Positions 18,195 to 27,490 of a DNA stretch of 64,000 nucleotides are shown here, in pieces; the first letter of the stretch is position 1; each line of letters begins with the position of its first letter. The notes under the pieces were generated by a model. It had not been told where the DNA came from, searched no databases, and was given only the letters and a program-made list of their open reading frames with translations. Source of the DNA: Streptomyces katrae (GTDB taxonomy: Bacteria > Actinomycetota > Actinomycetes > Streptomycetales > Streptomycetaceae); assembly GCF_000717655.1 (NCBI RefSeq), contig NZ_JNZY01000013.1, positions 62,001-126,000 on the forward strand, in the 5' to 3' direction. A program made the position numbers and the translations under genes.

Positions 18195-19580
18195 TCAGGA
18201 GGCCTTGGCCTTCGCGGCGGGGGCTGCCGCGGCGGCCGGCGCCGGCGCCGGCTTGGCGGCCTCGTAGAACTCCTCGCGCGGAGTCTCGAGCGCACCGAGG
18301 GAGACGACCTCGCGCTTGAGGAACATGGCGAGGGTCCAGTCGGCGAAGACGCGGATCTTGCGGTTCCAGGTCGGCATGGCCATGCCGTGGTAGCCACGGT
18401 GCATGTACCAGGCGAGCCGGCCCTTGAGCTTGATCTTCGTCTTGCCCATGACGATCATCGCGACGCCCTTGTGGAGGCCGAGGCCCGCCACCGCACCCTT
18501 GTTGGAGTGCGAGTACTCGGCCTGCGGGAAGCCCCGCATGCCCGAGATGACGTTGTCGCCGAGGACCTTGGCCTGGCGCAGCGCGTGCTGGGCGTTCGGC
18601 GGGCACCAGGCGTTCTCGACGCCGGCCTTGCGGGCGGCGACGTCCGGGACCTGGGCGTTGTCGCCCGCGGCCCAGATGTAGTCGGTGCCCTGGACCTGGA
18701 GGGTCGGGGCGGTGTCGACGTGGCCGCGCGGGCCGAGCGGCAGGCCGTAGCGGGCCAGCGCCGGGTTGGGCTTGACGCCTGCGGTCCACACGATGGTGTC
18801 GGAGTCGACCTCGAGGCCGTTCTTCAGCACCACGTGGCCGTCCACGCAGGAGTCCATGGAGGTGCTGAGGTAGATCTCGATGCCGCGGGACTCGAGGTGC
18901 TCCTTGCCCCAGGTGCCGAGCTTGGGCCCGACCTCGGGGAGGATCTTGTCGGCCGCGTCCACCAGGATGAAGCGCATGTCCTCGCGCTTGATGGTGGTGT
19001 AGTACTTCGCGGCGTCGCGGGCCATGTCCTCGACCTCGCCGATCGTCTCGGCACCGGCGAAGCCGCCGCCGACGAAGACGAAGGTGAGGGCCTTGCGGCG
19101 GACGTTCTCGTCCGTCGTGGACTCGGCCTTGTCGAGCTGCTCGAGGACGTGGTTGCGCAGGCCGATGCCCTCTTCGACGCCCTTCATGCCGATGCCCTGT
19201 TCGGCGAGGCCGGGGATCGGGAAGGTGCGGGAGACGGCGCCGAGCGCGATCACCAGGTAGTCGAAAGGCAGCTCGTACGCCTCGCCGACGAGCGGCGTGA
19301 CGACGGCGACCTTGCGGTCCTGGTCGATGCTGGTGACCCGGCCGGTGAGAACCTCTGCCTTGGGCAGCACGCGTCGCAGCGGGACGACGACGTGCCGAGG
19401 CGAGATGCTGCCTGCGGCCACTTCGGGGAGGAAGGGCTGGTAGGTCATGTACGACCGCGGGTCGACGACCGTGACGGTCGCCTCGCCATAGCGCATCTTC
19501 TTCATGATCCGCTTGGCCGCGTACAGGCCTACGTACCCACCTCCTACAACGAGGATCCTGGGACGCTCCGTGGTGCTCAT
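18195..19580 (-). CDS. ndh: Type II NADH dehydrogenase
   Basis: The single-subunit, non-proton-pumping NADH:quinone oxidoreductase sits on the inner face of the membrane. The 461-residue protein has two Rossmann dinucleotide folds: FAD-binding VVGGGYVGLYAAK at residues 8-20 and NAD-binding FVFVGGGFAGAETIGE near residue 165. WAAGDNAQ and the conserved AQHALRQAKVL stretch are diagnostic of NDH-2. The membrane-associated C-terminal part is followed by an Ala/Pro/Lys-rich tail. The ATG at 19580 has little Shine-Dalgarno. Two sequences like the Rex redox-sensor operator lie upstream, at 19614-19631 and 19899-19916, in keeping with NADH/NAD+-dependent repression known for respiratory genes in Streptomyces. 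Confidence 0.95.
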   Translation of the reverse strand: MSTTERPRILVVGGGYVGLYAAKRIMKKMRYGEATVTVVDPRSYMTYQPFLPEVAAGSISPRHVVVPLRRVLPKAEVLTGRVTSIDQDRKVAVVTPLVGEAYELPFDYLVIALGAVSRTFPIPGLAEQGIGMKGVEEGIGLRNHVLEQLDKAESTTDENVRRKALTFVFVGGGFAGAETIGEVEDMARDAAKYYTTIKREDMRFILVDAADKILPEVGPKLGTWGKEHLESRGIEIYLSTSMDSCVDGHVVLKNGLEVDSDTIVWTAGVKPNPALARYGLPLGPRGHVDTAPTLQVQGTDYIWAAGDNAQVPDVAARKAGVENAWCPPNAQHALRQAKVLGDNVISGMRGFPQAEYSHSNKGAVAGLGLHKGVAMIVMGKTKIKLKGRLAWYMHRGYHGMAMPTWNRKIRVFADWTLAMFLKREVVSLGALETPREEFYEAAKPAPAPAAAAAPAAKAKAS

Positions 19581-19613
19581 GGAACGAGTATCCAGCACCC
19601 AAAGGGGTGCCGC

Positions 19614-19631
19614 TCGTGAGCCCCTTCACAA
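19614..19631. promoter_or_regulatory. Rex-like operator, weaker site, close to ndh
   Basis: TCGTGAGCCCCTTCACAA resembles the Rex operator core TGTGAA-N4-TTCACA. The right half is exact and the left half has two mismatches. It lies 34 bp upstream of the ndh start, where a repressor would block the promoter. Binding is inferred. Confidence 0.5.
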
Positions 19632-19656
19632 GGTGCCGGAAAGCCTCTGCTACACT

Positions 19657-19896
19657 GCGCGGCCCACGTGACGGAGGTCATGGCGCCGAAGGGGAACCAG
19701 GGTGTAACGGGAGTCGTTGTTCACCCGTCCTGAACTGGCCTCCAAGCCCATAAGCGGAGTAGACCACCGGGTTGGTGGATACCTACCGACGAGGCCGGAC
19801 CGCGCCCTCGAAACGCACGAACGCCGACGAAAAAGAGGCCCGCGAGCCCCGGGAGCCCCCCAAAGAGACCTTCCCGGGGCCCATCAGGCCCCTTTT
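19657..19896 (+). ncRNA. Candidate small RNA or abortive leader transcript
   Basis: On the plus strand, TACACT (19651-19656) resembles a -10 element. About 220 nt downstream, GGGGCC (19876-19881), a CATCA loop and GGCCCC (19887-19892) are followed by TTTTCCTT, a classical rho-independent terminator and rare in such GC-rich DNA. A short reading frame of 17 codons with GGAGG just before its ATG begins at 19680 (MAPKGNQGVTGVVVHPS). No clear -35 element is visible. The interval contains no recognised RNA family, so this is a candidate only. Confidence 0.35.
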
Positions 19897-19898
19897 CC

Positions 19899-19916
19899 TT
19901 GTGAAGAACTTCACGA
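19899..19916. promoter_or_regulatory. Strong Rex-like operator
   Basis: TTGTGAAGAACTTCACGA matches TGTGAA-N4-TTCACA at all but the last core base. It lies about 320 bp upstream of ndh and directly after the candidate plus-strand terminator. Which promoter it controls is unclear: a distal ndh promoter would need a leader of about 300 nt. The remaining DNA from 19917 to 20027 shows nothing further. Confidence 0.55.
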
Positions 19917-20027
19917 ACTTTCTGTGGAGGGCGGGACCTAAGGGCACCGTAAGGGCCCCCGGGCGTCCCCGGCAGGCCCCCCACGACCCCCGCACGAGCC
20001 CCGCACCAGCCTCCCGCGACCCGCCCG

Positions 20028-20969
20028 TCAGGCGATGGACCAGGCGATTCCGTCGAGGATGTCGTGCTCCGAGACCACGACCTCGGAGGCACCGATGCGC
20101 TCCATGATCGCGAGCAGTACGAGGGTGCCCGCGCCGATGACGTCCACCCGGCCCGGGTGCAGGACCGGGATCGCCGCGCGTTCGGCGTGCACCGACGTCA
20201 GCATGCGTTCGGTGATCTCACGGACCTGCTCGTACGGGATGCGCGCGTGGTGGATCGCGGAGGAGATGTACTCCGGCAGCCCCAGCGCGATCCCGGCGAC
20301 CGTGGTCACCGAGCCGGCCAGGCCCACCAGCGTGCGCGCCTCGGACAGCGGGACCGTCTGCTCGACGAGGTCCAGCGCCGCCTCGATGTCGGCCTTTATG
20401 GCGGCGATCTGCTGCGCGGTCGGCGGGTCGGTGACCGCGCCGTCCACCACCAGGTGGCGCTCGGTCATGCGGACGCAGCCCACGTCGACCGAAAGGGCCG
20501 CCCGTACGTGCTCCTCGCCGACGACGAACTCGGTCGAGCCGCCGCCGATGTCCACCACCAGGAAGGGCTTCTCCATGTGGGTGGTGCCCGTCAGCTCCTT
20601 GGTGGCGCCGATGAAGGAGAACTCCGCCTCCTGGTCACCGGAGATCACCTCGGGCTCGACGCCCAGGATTCCGAGGACCCCCTGAACGAACTCGTCCCGG
20701 TTCTCGGCGTCGCGGGAGGCCGAGGTCGCCACGAAGCGCAGCCGCTGCGCACCCAGCTCCTCGATGACCGCCGCGTACTCGCGGCAGGCCGCGAAGGTGC
20801 GCTCAAGCGCCTCCGGGGCCAGCCGGCCCGTCTTGTCCACGCCCTGGCCCAGGCGGACGATCGTCATCCGCCGGTCCAGCTCGACCAGCTCGCCGGTGGC
20901 GGGGTCGCAGTCCGCGACGAGCAGGCGGATGGAGTTCGTACCGCAGTCGATGCCGGCGACGCGGGTCAC
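20028..20969 (-). CDS. Ppx/GppA-family exopolyphosphatase
   Basis: The 313-residue enzyme belongs to the ASKHA phosphotransferase superfamily and removes terminal phosphate from polyphosphate or pppGpp in the cytoplasm. The phosphate-1 loop is AGIDCGTNSIRLL at residues 4-16, and the second nucleotide loop is VVDIGGGSTEF near residue 145. It is the short form of the family, lacking the C-terminal HD-like domain. The GTG start at 20969 overlaps the stop of the upstream DUF501 gene as GTGA, so translation is probably coupled. It is the last gene of the eno-ftsB-DUF501-ppx string. Confidence 0.92.
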   Translation of the reverse strand: MTRVAGIDCGTNSIRLLVADCDPATGELVELDRRMTIVRLGQGVDKTGRLAPEALERTFAACREYAAVIEELGAQRLRFVATSASRDAENRDEFVQGVLGILGVEPEVISGDQEAEFSFIGATKELTGTTHMEKPFLVVDIGGGSTEFVVGEEHVRAALSVDVGCVRMTERHLVVDGAVTDPPTAQQIAAIKADIEAALDLVEQTVPLSEARTLVGLAGSVTTVAGIALGLPEYISSAIHHARIPYEQVREITERMLTSVHAERAAIPVLHPGRVDVIGAGTLVLLAIMERIGASEVVVSEHDILDGIAWSIA

Positions 20970-21514
20970 GCGTCCGACTCCTTCTTCTCCGCCTTCTCCG
21001 CGCACGGGGTGACGCAGGCGCCCTTGGCCCACCACTCCGGCAGCATCGCCAGCGCCTCGTCGCCGAACGGGTTCACCCCGGGACCGGCGGCCAGCGAGTG
21101 GCCGACCAGCACGTGCAGGCACTTCACCCGGTCCGGCATCCCGCCGGCGCTCGGGAAGCCCTGGAGCACCTCGATGGCGTCACGGCGCCGGATGTAGTCC
21201 TCGTGCGCGGCCTGGTAGGCGGCGGCCAGCTCTGGGTCCTCGGCGAGGCGGGCCTGCATCTCCTTCATCACGCCGTTCGCCTCGAGCGTGCCGATCGCGG
21301 AGGCCGCGCGCGGGCAGGTGAGGTAGTACAGCGTCGGGAAGGGCGTGCCGTCGGGGAGGCGCGGGGCGGTCTCCACCACGTCCGGCTGGCCGCAGGGGCA
21401 GCGGTGGGCGATGGCGCGCAGCCCGCGCGGCGGGCGGCCGAGCTGCTGCTGGAACGCGTCGATGTCCGCGTCGGTCGGCTCGGTCCGGTCGGTCTGGGGC
21501 GGGGGCGTCTGCAT
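20966..21514 (-). CDS. DUF501-family protein
   Basis: The 182-residue soluble protein has DADIDAFQQQLGRPPRG at the N-terminus, then RCPCGQPDVVETAPRL with two cysteines and YYLTCPRA with a third, which may bind a metal. PDRVKCLHVLVGHSLAAGPGVNPFGDEAL is the family signature. DUF501 proteins are nearly always found between ftsB/divIC and ppx in actinobacteria, but their function is unknown. I take the ATG at 21514. An alternative GTG at 21592 overlaps the ftsB stop as GTGA and would add 26 residues; family length favours the shorter form. Confidence 0.88.
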   Translation of the reverse strand: MQTPPPQTDRTEPTDADIDAFQQQLGRPPRGLRAIAHRCPCGQPDVVETAPRLPDGTPFPTLYYLTCPRAASAIGTLEANGVMKEMQARLAEDPELAAAYQAAHEDYIRRRDAIEVLQGFPSAGGMPDRVKCLHVLVGHSLAAGPGVNPFGDEALAMLPEWWAKGACVTPCAEKAEKKESDA

Positions 21515-21588
21515 GCCTGGAGGAAGTCTCTTCGTTCTCGTGGATGGGTGCGGTGCTCGGGGCGCGGTACTCGCAGTGCCGTTGTTCG

Positions 21589-22077
21589 TCACTCGCCGGG
21601 GCGGTCGGCCTTGTCGACGCCGTCCCAGACGTTGGAGTACCAGGGCCGGTCGGAGCCGGCCGATCCGGTGCGGTGCCGCTCGGCGGCCCCTGCCCCGGGG
21701 TCGGTCATGATGTAGCTGATCTCGCCCGGCCGGACGAAGTGCAGGTGCTTGCGCGCCTGCTGCTCCGCGTACGCGTTGTCCTGCCAGCGGGCCTTCTCGT
21801 CGCGGAGGCGTTCGAGGCGTCGGCTCGCGGCCTCGGCGGCCCGCTGCTGCTCCGCGATCTCCGAACGCTGGGAGACGTACTGGCGCATCGGATACGCGAG
21901 GGCGACGACCAGCGTACAGAGGACGAGCACCAGGAGTGCGGCCCGGCCGGTGAGCCGGCTGCGGCGGACCTGACGGCGCGTCTGCGAGCGGTAGACGTGG
22001 GCTGCGGTCCGCTCACCGAGCTGCTTGAGCCTGGTCGCGGTGGAGAAGGTGGAGAACCGATCCCGGTTCCCGGCCAT
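21589..22077 (-). CDS. FtsB/DivIC-family cell-division protein
   Basis: The 162-residue single-pass membrane protein has a basic cytoplasmic N-terminus, a transmembrane helix (AALLVLVLCTLVVALAYPM, about 47-65), then an extracytoplasmic coiled coil (RSEIAEQQRAAEAASRRLERLRDEKARW) and a short C-terminal part with HLHFVRPGEISY, the conserved segment of septum-formation initiators. It would work with FtsL and FtsQ in the divisome. The ATG at 22077 has a GGAGG Shine-Dalgarno. It is downstream of eno as in other actinobacteria, with a hairpin between the two. Confidence 0.9.
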   Translation of the reverse strand: MAGNRDRFSTFSTATRLKQLGERTAAHVYRSQTRRQVRRSRLTGRAALLVLVLCTLVVALAYPMRQYVSQRSEIAEQQRAAEAASRRLERLRDEKARWQDNAYAEQQARKHLHFVRPGEISYIMTDPGAGAAERHRTGSAGSDRPWYSNVWDGVDKADRPGE

Positions 22078-22116
22078 TGATCCCGCCTCCCCTGCTACGC
22101 GGTACGCACTACGCAA

Positions 22117-22157
22117 TACGTCCCCGCACACGGTACGGGACCGAGTGCGGGGACGTA
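22117..22157 (-). terminator. Hairpin between eno and ftsB
   Basis: TACGTCCCCGCAC (22117-22129) pairs exactly with GTGCGGGGACGTA (22145-22157), with CGGT/ACCG inside. It may end the eno transcript or attenuate read-through into the division genes. A short degenerate TACGC repeat precedes it at 22096-22120. Confidence 0.6.
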
Positions 22158-22195
22158 CGGAAGCAAGCGCGTGATTAACGCTCGGCCCTCAGCAC

Positions 22196-23545
<1,350 letters not shown>

Positions 23546-23719
23546 CTAGAGCCTAACCGGCTCCGGGCACTAGGCCGGCCGACCGCCCGCCTCCTGGGAC
23601 GAAAAAGGGCCCGAATACCCGCCTTCCGGTACATAGGACTCCTGACCGCTGCCGTCCCGGCCGGGTCCTGGGCGGGTCCGGGAGGGGAATCAGGAGAGGA
23701 CCGGGCCGGACAAACGCCG

Positions 23720-23754
23720 CCGCCCGGCGCGTGGGGGGAAGACGCGCCGGGCGG
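23720..23754 (-). terminator. Perfect 13-bp hairpin after rpfA
   Basis: CCGCCCGGCGCGT (23720-23732) pairs exactly with ACGCGCCGGGCGG (23742-23754) with a 9-nt loop. It lies 50 bp downstream of the first rpf gene and upstream of eno. Confidence 0.8.
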
Positions 23755-23802
23755 TGGGGATGCTGCGTGCTGTGCTCGCTGCCGCAGTTGTTACGGCAGG
23801 GT

Positions 23803-24504
23803 TCAGCTGAGCTTCAGCTTCTGACCGGGGAAGATCAGGTCGGCGTCCGAGACGATGTCCTTGTTGAGCTCGAAGAGCTTCTCCCAGCCGCCCTTGACGC
23901 CGTTGACCTCGGCGATGGTGCCGAGGGTGTCGCCGGGCTTGACCTCGTACGAGCCGTTGCCGGTCTTCGGGGCCGGGGCCTCGGAGCGCTCGGAGCGGGT
24001 CGTCGGAGCCTCGGAGCGCTTCGTCTCCTTCTTGGGCTCGGTCTTCTTCGGCTGGGTCTTCTTGGTCTCGGTCTTCTGCTCCGTCTTCTTCGGGGTGTCG
24101 GTCGTACCACCGCCGGTGTAAGAGGAGTTGGAGAGGCCGACGCCGCAGGACGGCCACGCGCCCTTGCCCTGGCCCTTGAGGACCTTCTCGGCTATGGCTA
24201 TCTGCTGCGACTTGGAGGCCTGGTTGGCCTGCGCGGCGTACGCCTTGCCGCCGTACGCGGCCCAGGTGGAGGACGAGAACTGCAGGCCGCCGTAGTAGCC
24301 GTTGCCCGTGTTGATGGACCAGTTGCCGCCGGACTCGCACTGCGCGACGCGGTCCCACTCGGACGCGGTGGCGGCGGAGGCCGAGCCGGCCGCCATCAGC
24401 GGGGCGGCGACGGCGACACCGGCGACGCCGGCGAGCGTGACGATGCGGGTGGTCCGCTGGATGGCCGTGGCGCGACGGTGCTTGCCCTTGCCGGAAAGCA
24501 GCAT
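23803..24504 (-). CDS. rpfA: Resuscitation-promoting factor with LysM domain
   Basis: This secreted peptidoglycan-cleaving enzyme is used in spore germination and growth. The 233-residue precursor has a Sec signal ending near AAGSASA-ATA (about residue 45). The Rpf catalytic domain (about 47-120) begins SEWDRVAQCESGGNWSINTGNGYYGGLQF, with the catalytic Glu in CESGG. A Lys/Thr/Glu-rich linker of imperfect repeats (about 135-180) leads to one LysM domain at the C-terminus (YEVKPGDTLGTIAEVNGV to PGQKLKLS). The ATG has a GAGGAGA Shine-Dalgarno. Its 240-nt leader holds a ydaO-type riboswitch, so it should respond to c-di-AMP. Confidence 0.95.
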   Translation of the reverse strand: MLLSGKGKHRRATAIQRTTRIVTLAGVAGVAVAAPLMAAGSASAATASEWDRVAQCESGGNWSINTGNGYYGGLQFSSSTWAAYGGKAYAAQANQASKSQQIAIAEKVLKGQGKGAWPSCGVGLSNSSYTGGGTTDTPKKTEQKTETKKTQPKKTEPKKETKRSEAPTTRSERSEAPAPKTGNGSYEVKPGDTLGTIAEVNGVKGGWEKLFELNKDIVSDADLIFPGQKLKLS

Positions 24505-24511
24505 GGAGTTC

Positions 24512-24690
24512 TCCTCACCGACGCCTACGAGGTGAGCTGTCGGGTTCGGGCGGATGAGTGCCCGGCCGTGCGACGTGGCGCACGACTTAACCCCTAGCCG
24601 TTTCCGTGACCGTCTCTCAACGGCCGGTCCCGGCGCCTACCTTGGTTCCCCCGCTCCTGCCTTCGGCGCTTGACGCGACGACTGTTCCCT
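24512..24690 (-). promoter_or_regulatory. ydaO/yuaA c-di-AMP riboswitch upstream of rpfA
   Basis: Read on the minus strand, the leader has the ydaO core elements in order: AGGAGCGGGGGAACCAA, a GC-rich helix, CTAGGGGTTAAGTC, a second variable helix, and near the 3' end CCGAACCCGACAGCT followed by ACCTCGTAGGCG. These are the conserved ligand-binding segments of the c-di-AMP riboswitch. From established work, ydaO elements switch gene expression off when c-di-AMP is high, and one lies upstream of rpfA in Streptomyces. Exact boundaries are approximate. Confidence 0.9.
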
Positions 24691-24750
24691 CCGGCCGCCG
24701 GCAGGATTCGGCGATGCGGTCGAAGGAGCCCGCGGTGGCGGGCGACTCAG

Positions 24751-24780
24751 AAGGTAGACAGGTCTCTCCCCGATGTTCAA
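24751..24780 (-). promoter_or_regulatory. Probable rpfA promoter
   Basis: On the minus strand, TTGAAC (24780-24775) and TACCTT (24756-24751) are separated by 18 bp, a good match to a vegetative-type promoter. Transcription would start near 24744, placing the whole riboswitch in a leader of about 240 nt. DNA from 24781 to 24960 shows nothing further that I can support. Confidence 0.5.
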
Positions 24781-24960
24781 CGAGGAACACCGGGGAGAAA
24801 CGGCCCCTACTTGCGCTCCCTTTAGGGGCGTTTGCGCAGGTGAGGACCGGGTTTGCGGAAGACTCCGGGCGGGACACGCCAGTTGACCGGAAGAGACACA
24901 TGTCTCACTTGCAGATAACGGGCATTCAGCCCTTTCCGGGTGTCCGAAGTGCCGCTATTC

Positions 24961-25998
24961 CTAGCTTAGATCCAGGTTCTGGCCGGGCTTGATCAGATCC
25001 GCGTCCTTGCCGATGACCTGCTCGTTGGCCTGGTAGAGCGCGTTCCAGCCGCCCTTGACCCCCTTGGCAGACGCGATGGTGGCCAGACTGTCGCCCGCCT
25101 GGACGGTGTACGAGGGCGCCGACGCCCCCTCAGATGCGGCGGGCAGCTCGAGGGCGGGCGTACCACGGTGCTTGCCGGTGCCGGTGAGGTCCGGGACGGC
25201 ACTCGGGTCGGTGGAGGCGCCCGGGGCACCCGGGGCCGCGGGGGTGCCGGGGTCGGCCGGGACGACCGGAGCGGTCGGGTCCGTCGGGCTGCCGGGCGTG
25301 GCCGGGCTTCCCGGGGCGGTCGGGGCCGTCGGCGCCGTGGGAGTGCCCGGGTTGGCGGTCGGGTCGCCCGGGAGCACCGGGACGGTCGGCGACGTGGACG
25401 GCACGTCCGGGTCGGGCATGACGGGCAGTCCGCTGTTCGGCGCGAGCGGCGCCGGCGGGAGCGTGAAGTCCGGTGCCGGGGCCGGAGCCGGGGTCGGGGC
25501 GCCGAAATCGCGCGCCTTCGCGCCGGTGCCACCGGCCGGGACCGAGTCGTCGGGGCGCGAGGGGCTCGGGGTGACGGGGCCGAGCGTGCCGGGCAGGCCC
25601 GGGTCCACGGACGCGGCGGGGGCCTGCCGGGTCAGCCCGGCCGACTCCGAGCACTGCCCCCACGCCTGGGGGCCCTGGGTGCCCAGGACGCGCTCGGCGA
25701 CGGCGATCTGCTGCGAACGGCTCGCGAGGTCGGGGCGCTCGGCGAAGTCGAGGCCGCCGGAGGAGTTCCACTGCTCCTGCGTGAACGAAAGTCCGCCGTA
25801 GGACCCGCTGCCGGAGTTGGCACTCCAGGAGCCGCCGCTCTCGCACTCGGCGACCTTGTCCCACGTGGAGGTGTCCGCCGCGCTCGCGCCGGTGGCGGCG
25901 AGCAGCGGCAGAGCCAGGGCGGAACCGGTGACTCCGGCGGTGACGACTATCGCGGGTACCTGGCGGGGGCGTCTGTGGCGGCCGTTCCCGGAACGCAT
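24961..25998 (-). CDS. Resuscitation-promoting factor with long Pro/Thr-rich linker and LysM domain
   Basis: The second secreted Rpf-type muralytic protein has 345 residues. A Sec signal ends near ATGASA-ADT (about residue 40). The Rpf domain (about 41-115) begins STWDKVAECESGGSWSANSGSGSYGGLSF with the catalytic Glu in CESGG. A low-complexity linker of about 150 residues rich in Pro, Thr, Gly and Ala (PTAPTAPTAPGSPATPGSP) leads to a single LysM domain ending PGQNLDLS. The ATG at 25998 has an AAAGGTG Shine-Dalgarno; upstream in-frame ATGs at 26016 and 26058 lack one. Unlike rpfA it has a leader of only about 30 nt and no riboswitch. Confidence 0.92.
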   Translation of the reverse strand: MRSGNGRHRRPRQVPAIVVTAGVTGSALALPLLAATGASAADTSTWDKVAECESGGSWSANSGSGSYGGLSFTQEQWNSSGGLDFAERPDLASRSQQIAVAERVLGTQGPQAWGQCSESAGLTRQAPAASVDPGLPGTLGPVTPSPSRPDDSVPAGGTGAKARDFGAPTPAPAPAPDFTLPPAPLAPNSGLPVMPDPDVPSTSPTVPVLPGDPTANPGTPTAPTAPTAPGSPATPGSPTDPTAPVVPADPGTPAAPGAPGASTDPSAVPDLTGTGKHRGTPALELPAASEGASAPSYTVQAGDSLATIASAKGVKGGWNALYQANEQVIGKDADLIKPGQNLDLS

Positions 25999-26035
25999 GA
26001 GCTGCACCTTTCGCATAACGACTGGGTAACGGCAG

Positions 26036-26065
26036 AACCTAGCCGCCTTAGCACGCAAGTCACAA
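26036..26065 (-). promoter_or_regulatory. Probable promoter of the second rpf gene
   Basis: On the minus strand, TTGTGA (26065-26060) and TAGGTT (26041-26036) are separated by 18 bp. The start would lie near 26029, about 30 nt before the ATG. Confidence 0.45.
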
Positions 26066-26100
26066 CTCCTGACCGTGGCTGACTTACCGTCAGGGGGCCT

Positions 26101-27375
26101 TCAGGCGTTTCGGGCTGTAAACCTGACGGGAAGAGTGCGCAGGCCACGCATGATCAGACCTCCGCGCCAGCGAAGCTCGTTGGGCGGAACAGCGAGTTCC
26201 AGATCCGGCAGACGCGTCAGCAAAGTCGCAAGCGCCGTCTGCCCTTCAAGTCGTGCGAGCGGAGCACCCAGGCAGTAGTGGATGCCGTGCCCGTATCCGA
26301 GGTGCTGGTTGTCGGTGCGGGAGAGGTCGAGGGTGTCGGGATCGGCGAACCGCTCGGGGTCCCGGTCGGCCGCGGCGAGGACGACGAGCACCGGATCGCC
26401 GGCCGCGACGGCCTGGCCCCCGAGCTTCAGCGGCTCGGTGGCGAACCGCCAGGTGGCCAGCTCCACGGGGCCGTCGTAGCGGAGCAGTTCCTCGATGCCG
26501 GTCTCCAGCAGGCCGCTCTCCCCGGCGGCCAGGGAGTCCTGGAGGCGGGTGCGCTGACCGGGGTTCATGAACAGGGCGTGCACCCCGTTTCCGATCAGGT
26601 TCACCGTGGTTTCGAACCCCGCGAACAGGAGGATGAAGGCCATCGCCGTGGCCTCGGCCTCCGTCAGGTGGTCGCCGTGGTCGCTCGCGCGGATCAGGTC
26701 GGAGATGAGGTCATTGCCCAGATCGTCCCTTTTGCGATGGATGAGTTCGCCGAGGTAGGTCCGCATCTGCTTCACGGAGCGGGCGACGCCACCGCGCGGG
26801 CCACCGCCGTGGCGGATCATCATCCCGGCCCAGTCGCGGAAGTCGTCCTGGTCCTCGCGCGGTACGCCGAGCATCTCGCAGATGGCGTAGATGGGGAGCG
26901 GGAAGGCGAACTCGTGGATGAGGTCGGCTTCCCCCTTGCTCGCGAACTGATCGATGAGGTGGTCGGTCAGCTCCTGCACCCGCGGGGTGAACTCGGCCAC
27001 CCTGCGCGGGGTGAACGCCTTCGACACCAGCCGCCGCAGCCGGGTGTGGTCCGGCGGGTCGATGTTGAGCAGGTGCGTCATCAGCTCCGCCTTGCGCTCC
27101 CCCGGGATCCCGGTCTTGCCCTTGGCGTGCGCCGGCTCCGCGTGGTGCGCCGGGTTCTTGCTGAGCCGCTGGTCCGCGAGGGCCTGGCGGGCGTCGGCGT
27201 ACCGGGTGACCAGCCAGGCCTCGACCCCGCTGGGGAGCTTCGTGCGGTGCACCGGGGAGTGCTCGCGCAGCCAGGCGTACGCCGGGTACGGATCGGTCGC
27301 GAACTCCCAGTCGAACAGGGTCGGACCCTGGGGAGGAGTGCTGTCTGCGGGGGCTGCGGAGGTCGGCTCGTGCAC
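26101..27375 (-). CDS. Cytochrome P450
   Basis: The 424-residue soluble bacterial P450 has the I-helix oxygen-binding segment LLFAGFETTVN (threonine pair present), the K-helix ExxR in EELLRY, and the heme-ligand loop GYGHGIHYCLGAPLARLEG with the axial Cys. The usual Phe of the loop (FGxGxHxCLG) is replaced by Tyr. The start is a GTG at 27375; the longer frame reaching 27555 would run into the divergent gene. Substrate and redox partners are unknown; no ferredoxin or ferredoxin reductase is adjacent, but the divergent flavohaemoprotein-like gene carries a reductase module. The general sequence is of the CYP107-like soluble type. Confidence 0.93.
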   Translation of the reverse strand: MHEPTSAAPADSTPPQGPTLFDWEFATDPYPAYAWLREHSPVHRTKLPSGVEAWLVTRYADARQALADQRLSKNPAHHAEPAHAKGKTGIPGERKAELMTHLLNIDPPDHTRLRRLVSKAFTPRRVAEFTPRVQELTDHLIDQFASKGEADLIHEFAFPLPIYAICEMLGVPREDQDDFRDWAGMMIRHGGGPRGGVARSVKQMRTYLGELIHRKRDDLGNDLISDLIRASDHGDHLTEAEATAMAFILLFAGFETTVNLIGNGVHALFMNPGQRTRLQDSLAAGESGLLETGIEELLRYDGPVELATWRFATEPLKLGGQAVAAGDPVLVVLAAADRDPERFADPDTLDLSRTDNQHLGYGHGIHYCLGAPLARLEGQTALATLLTRLPDLELAVPPNELRWRGGLIMRGLRTLPVRFTARNA

Positions 27376-27452
27376 CCGATGACCGTATCCCGCGGGTCGG
27401 CCGGCATCCCATATGGGTCGTTCGCCGCGGCTGTCCGTAGATCCGCCATCGC

Positions 27453-27483
27453 TTGACCTCGCGTTCCCCGGCCCTCCTACTTT
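27453..27483 (+). promoter_or_regulatory. Probable promoter giving a leaderless flavohaemoprotein mRNA
   Basis: TTGACC (27453-27458) and TACTTT (27478-27483) are separated by 19 bp. A start 7-8 nt after the -10 would fall on the GTG at 27491, and no Shine-Dalgarno precedes that GTG, so the transcript is probably leaderless. Confidence 0.5.
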
Positions 27484-27490
27484 CGGTTCT

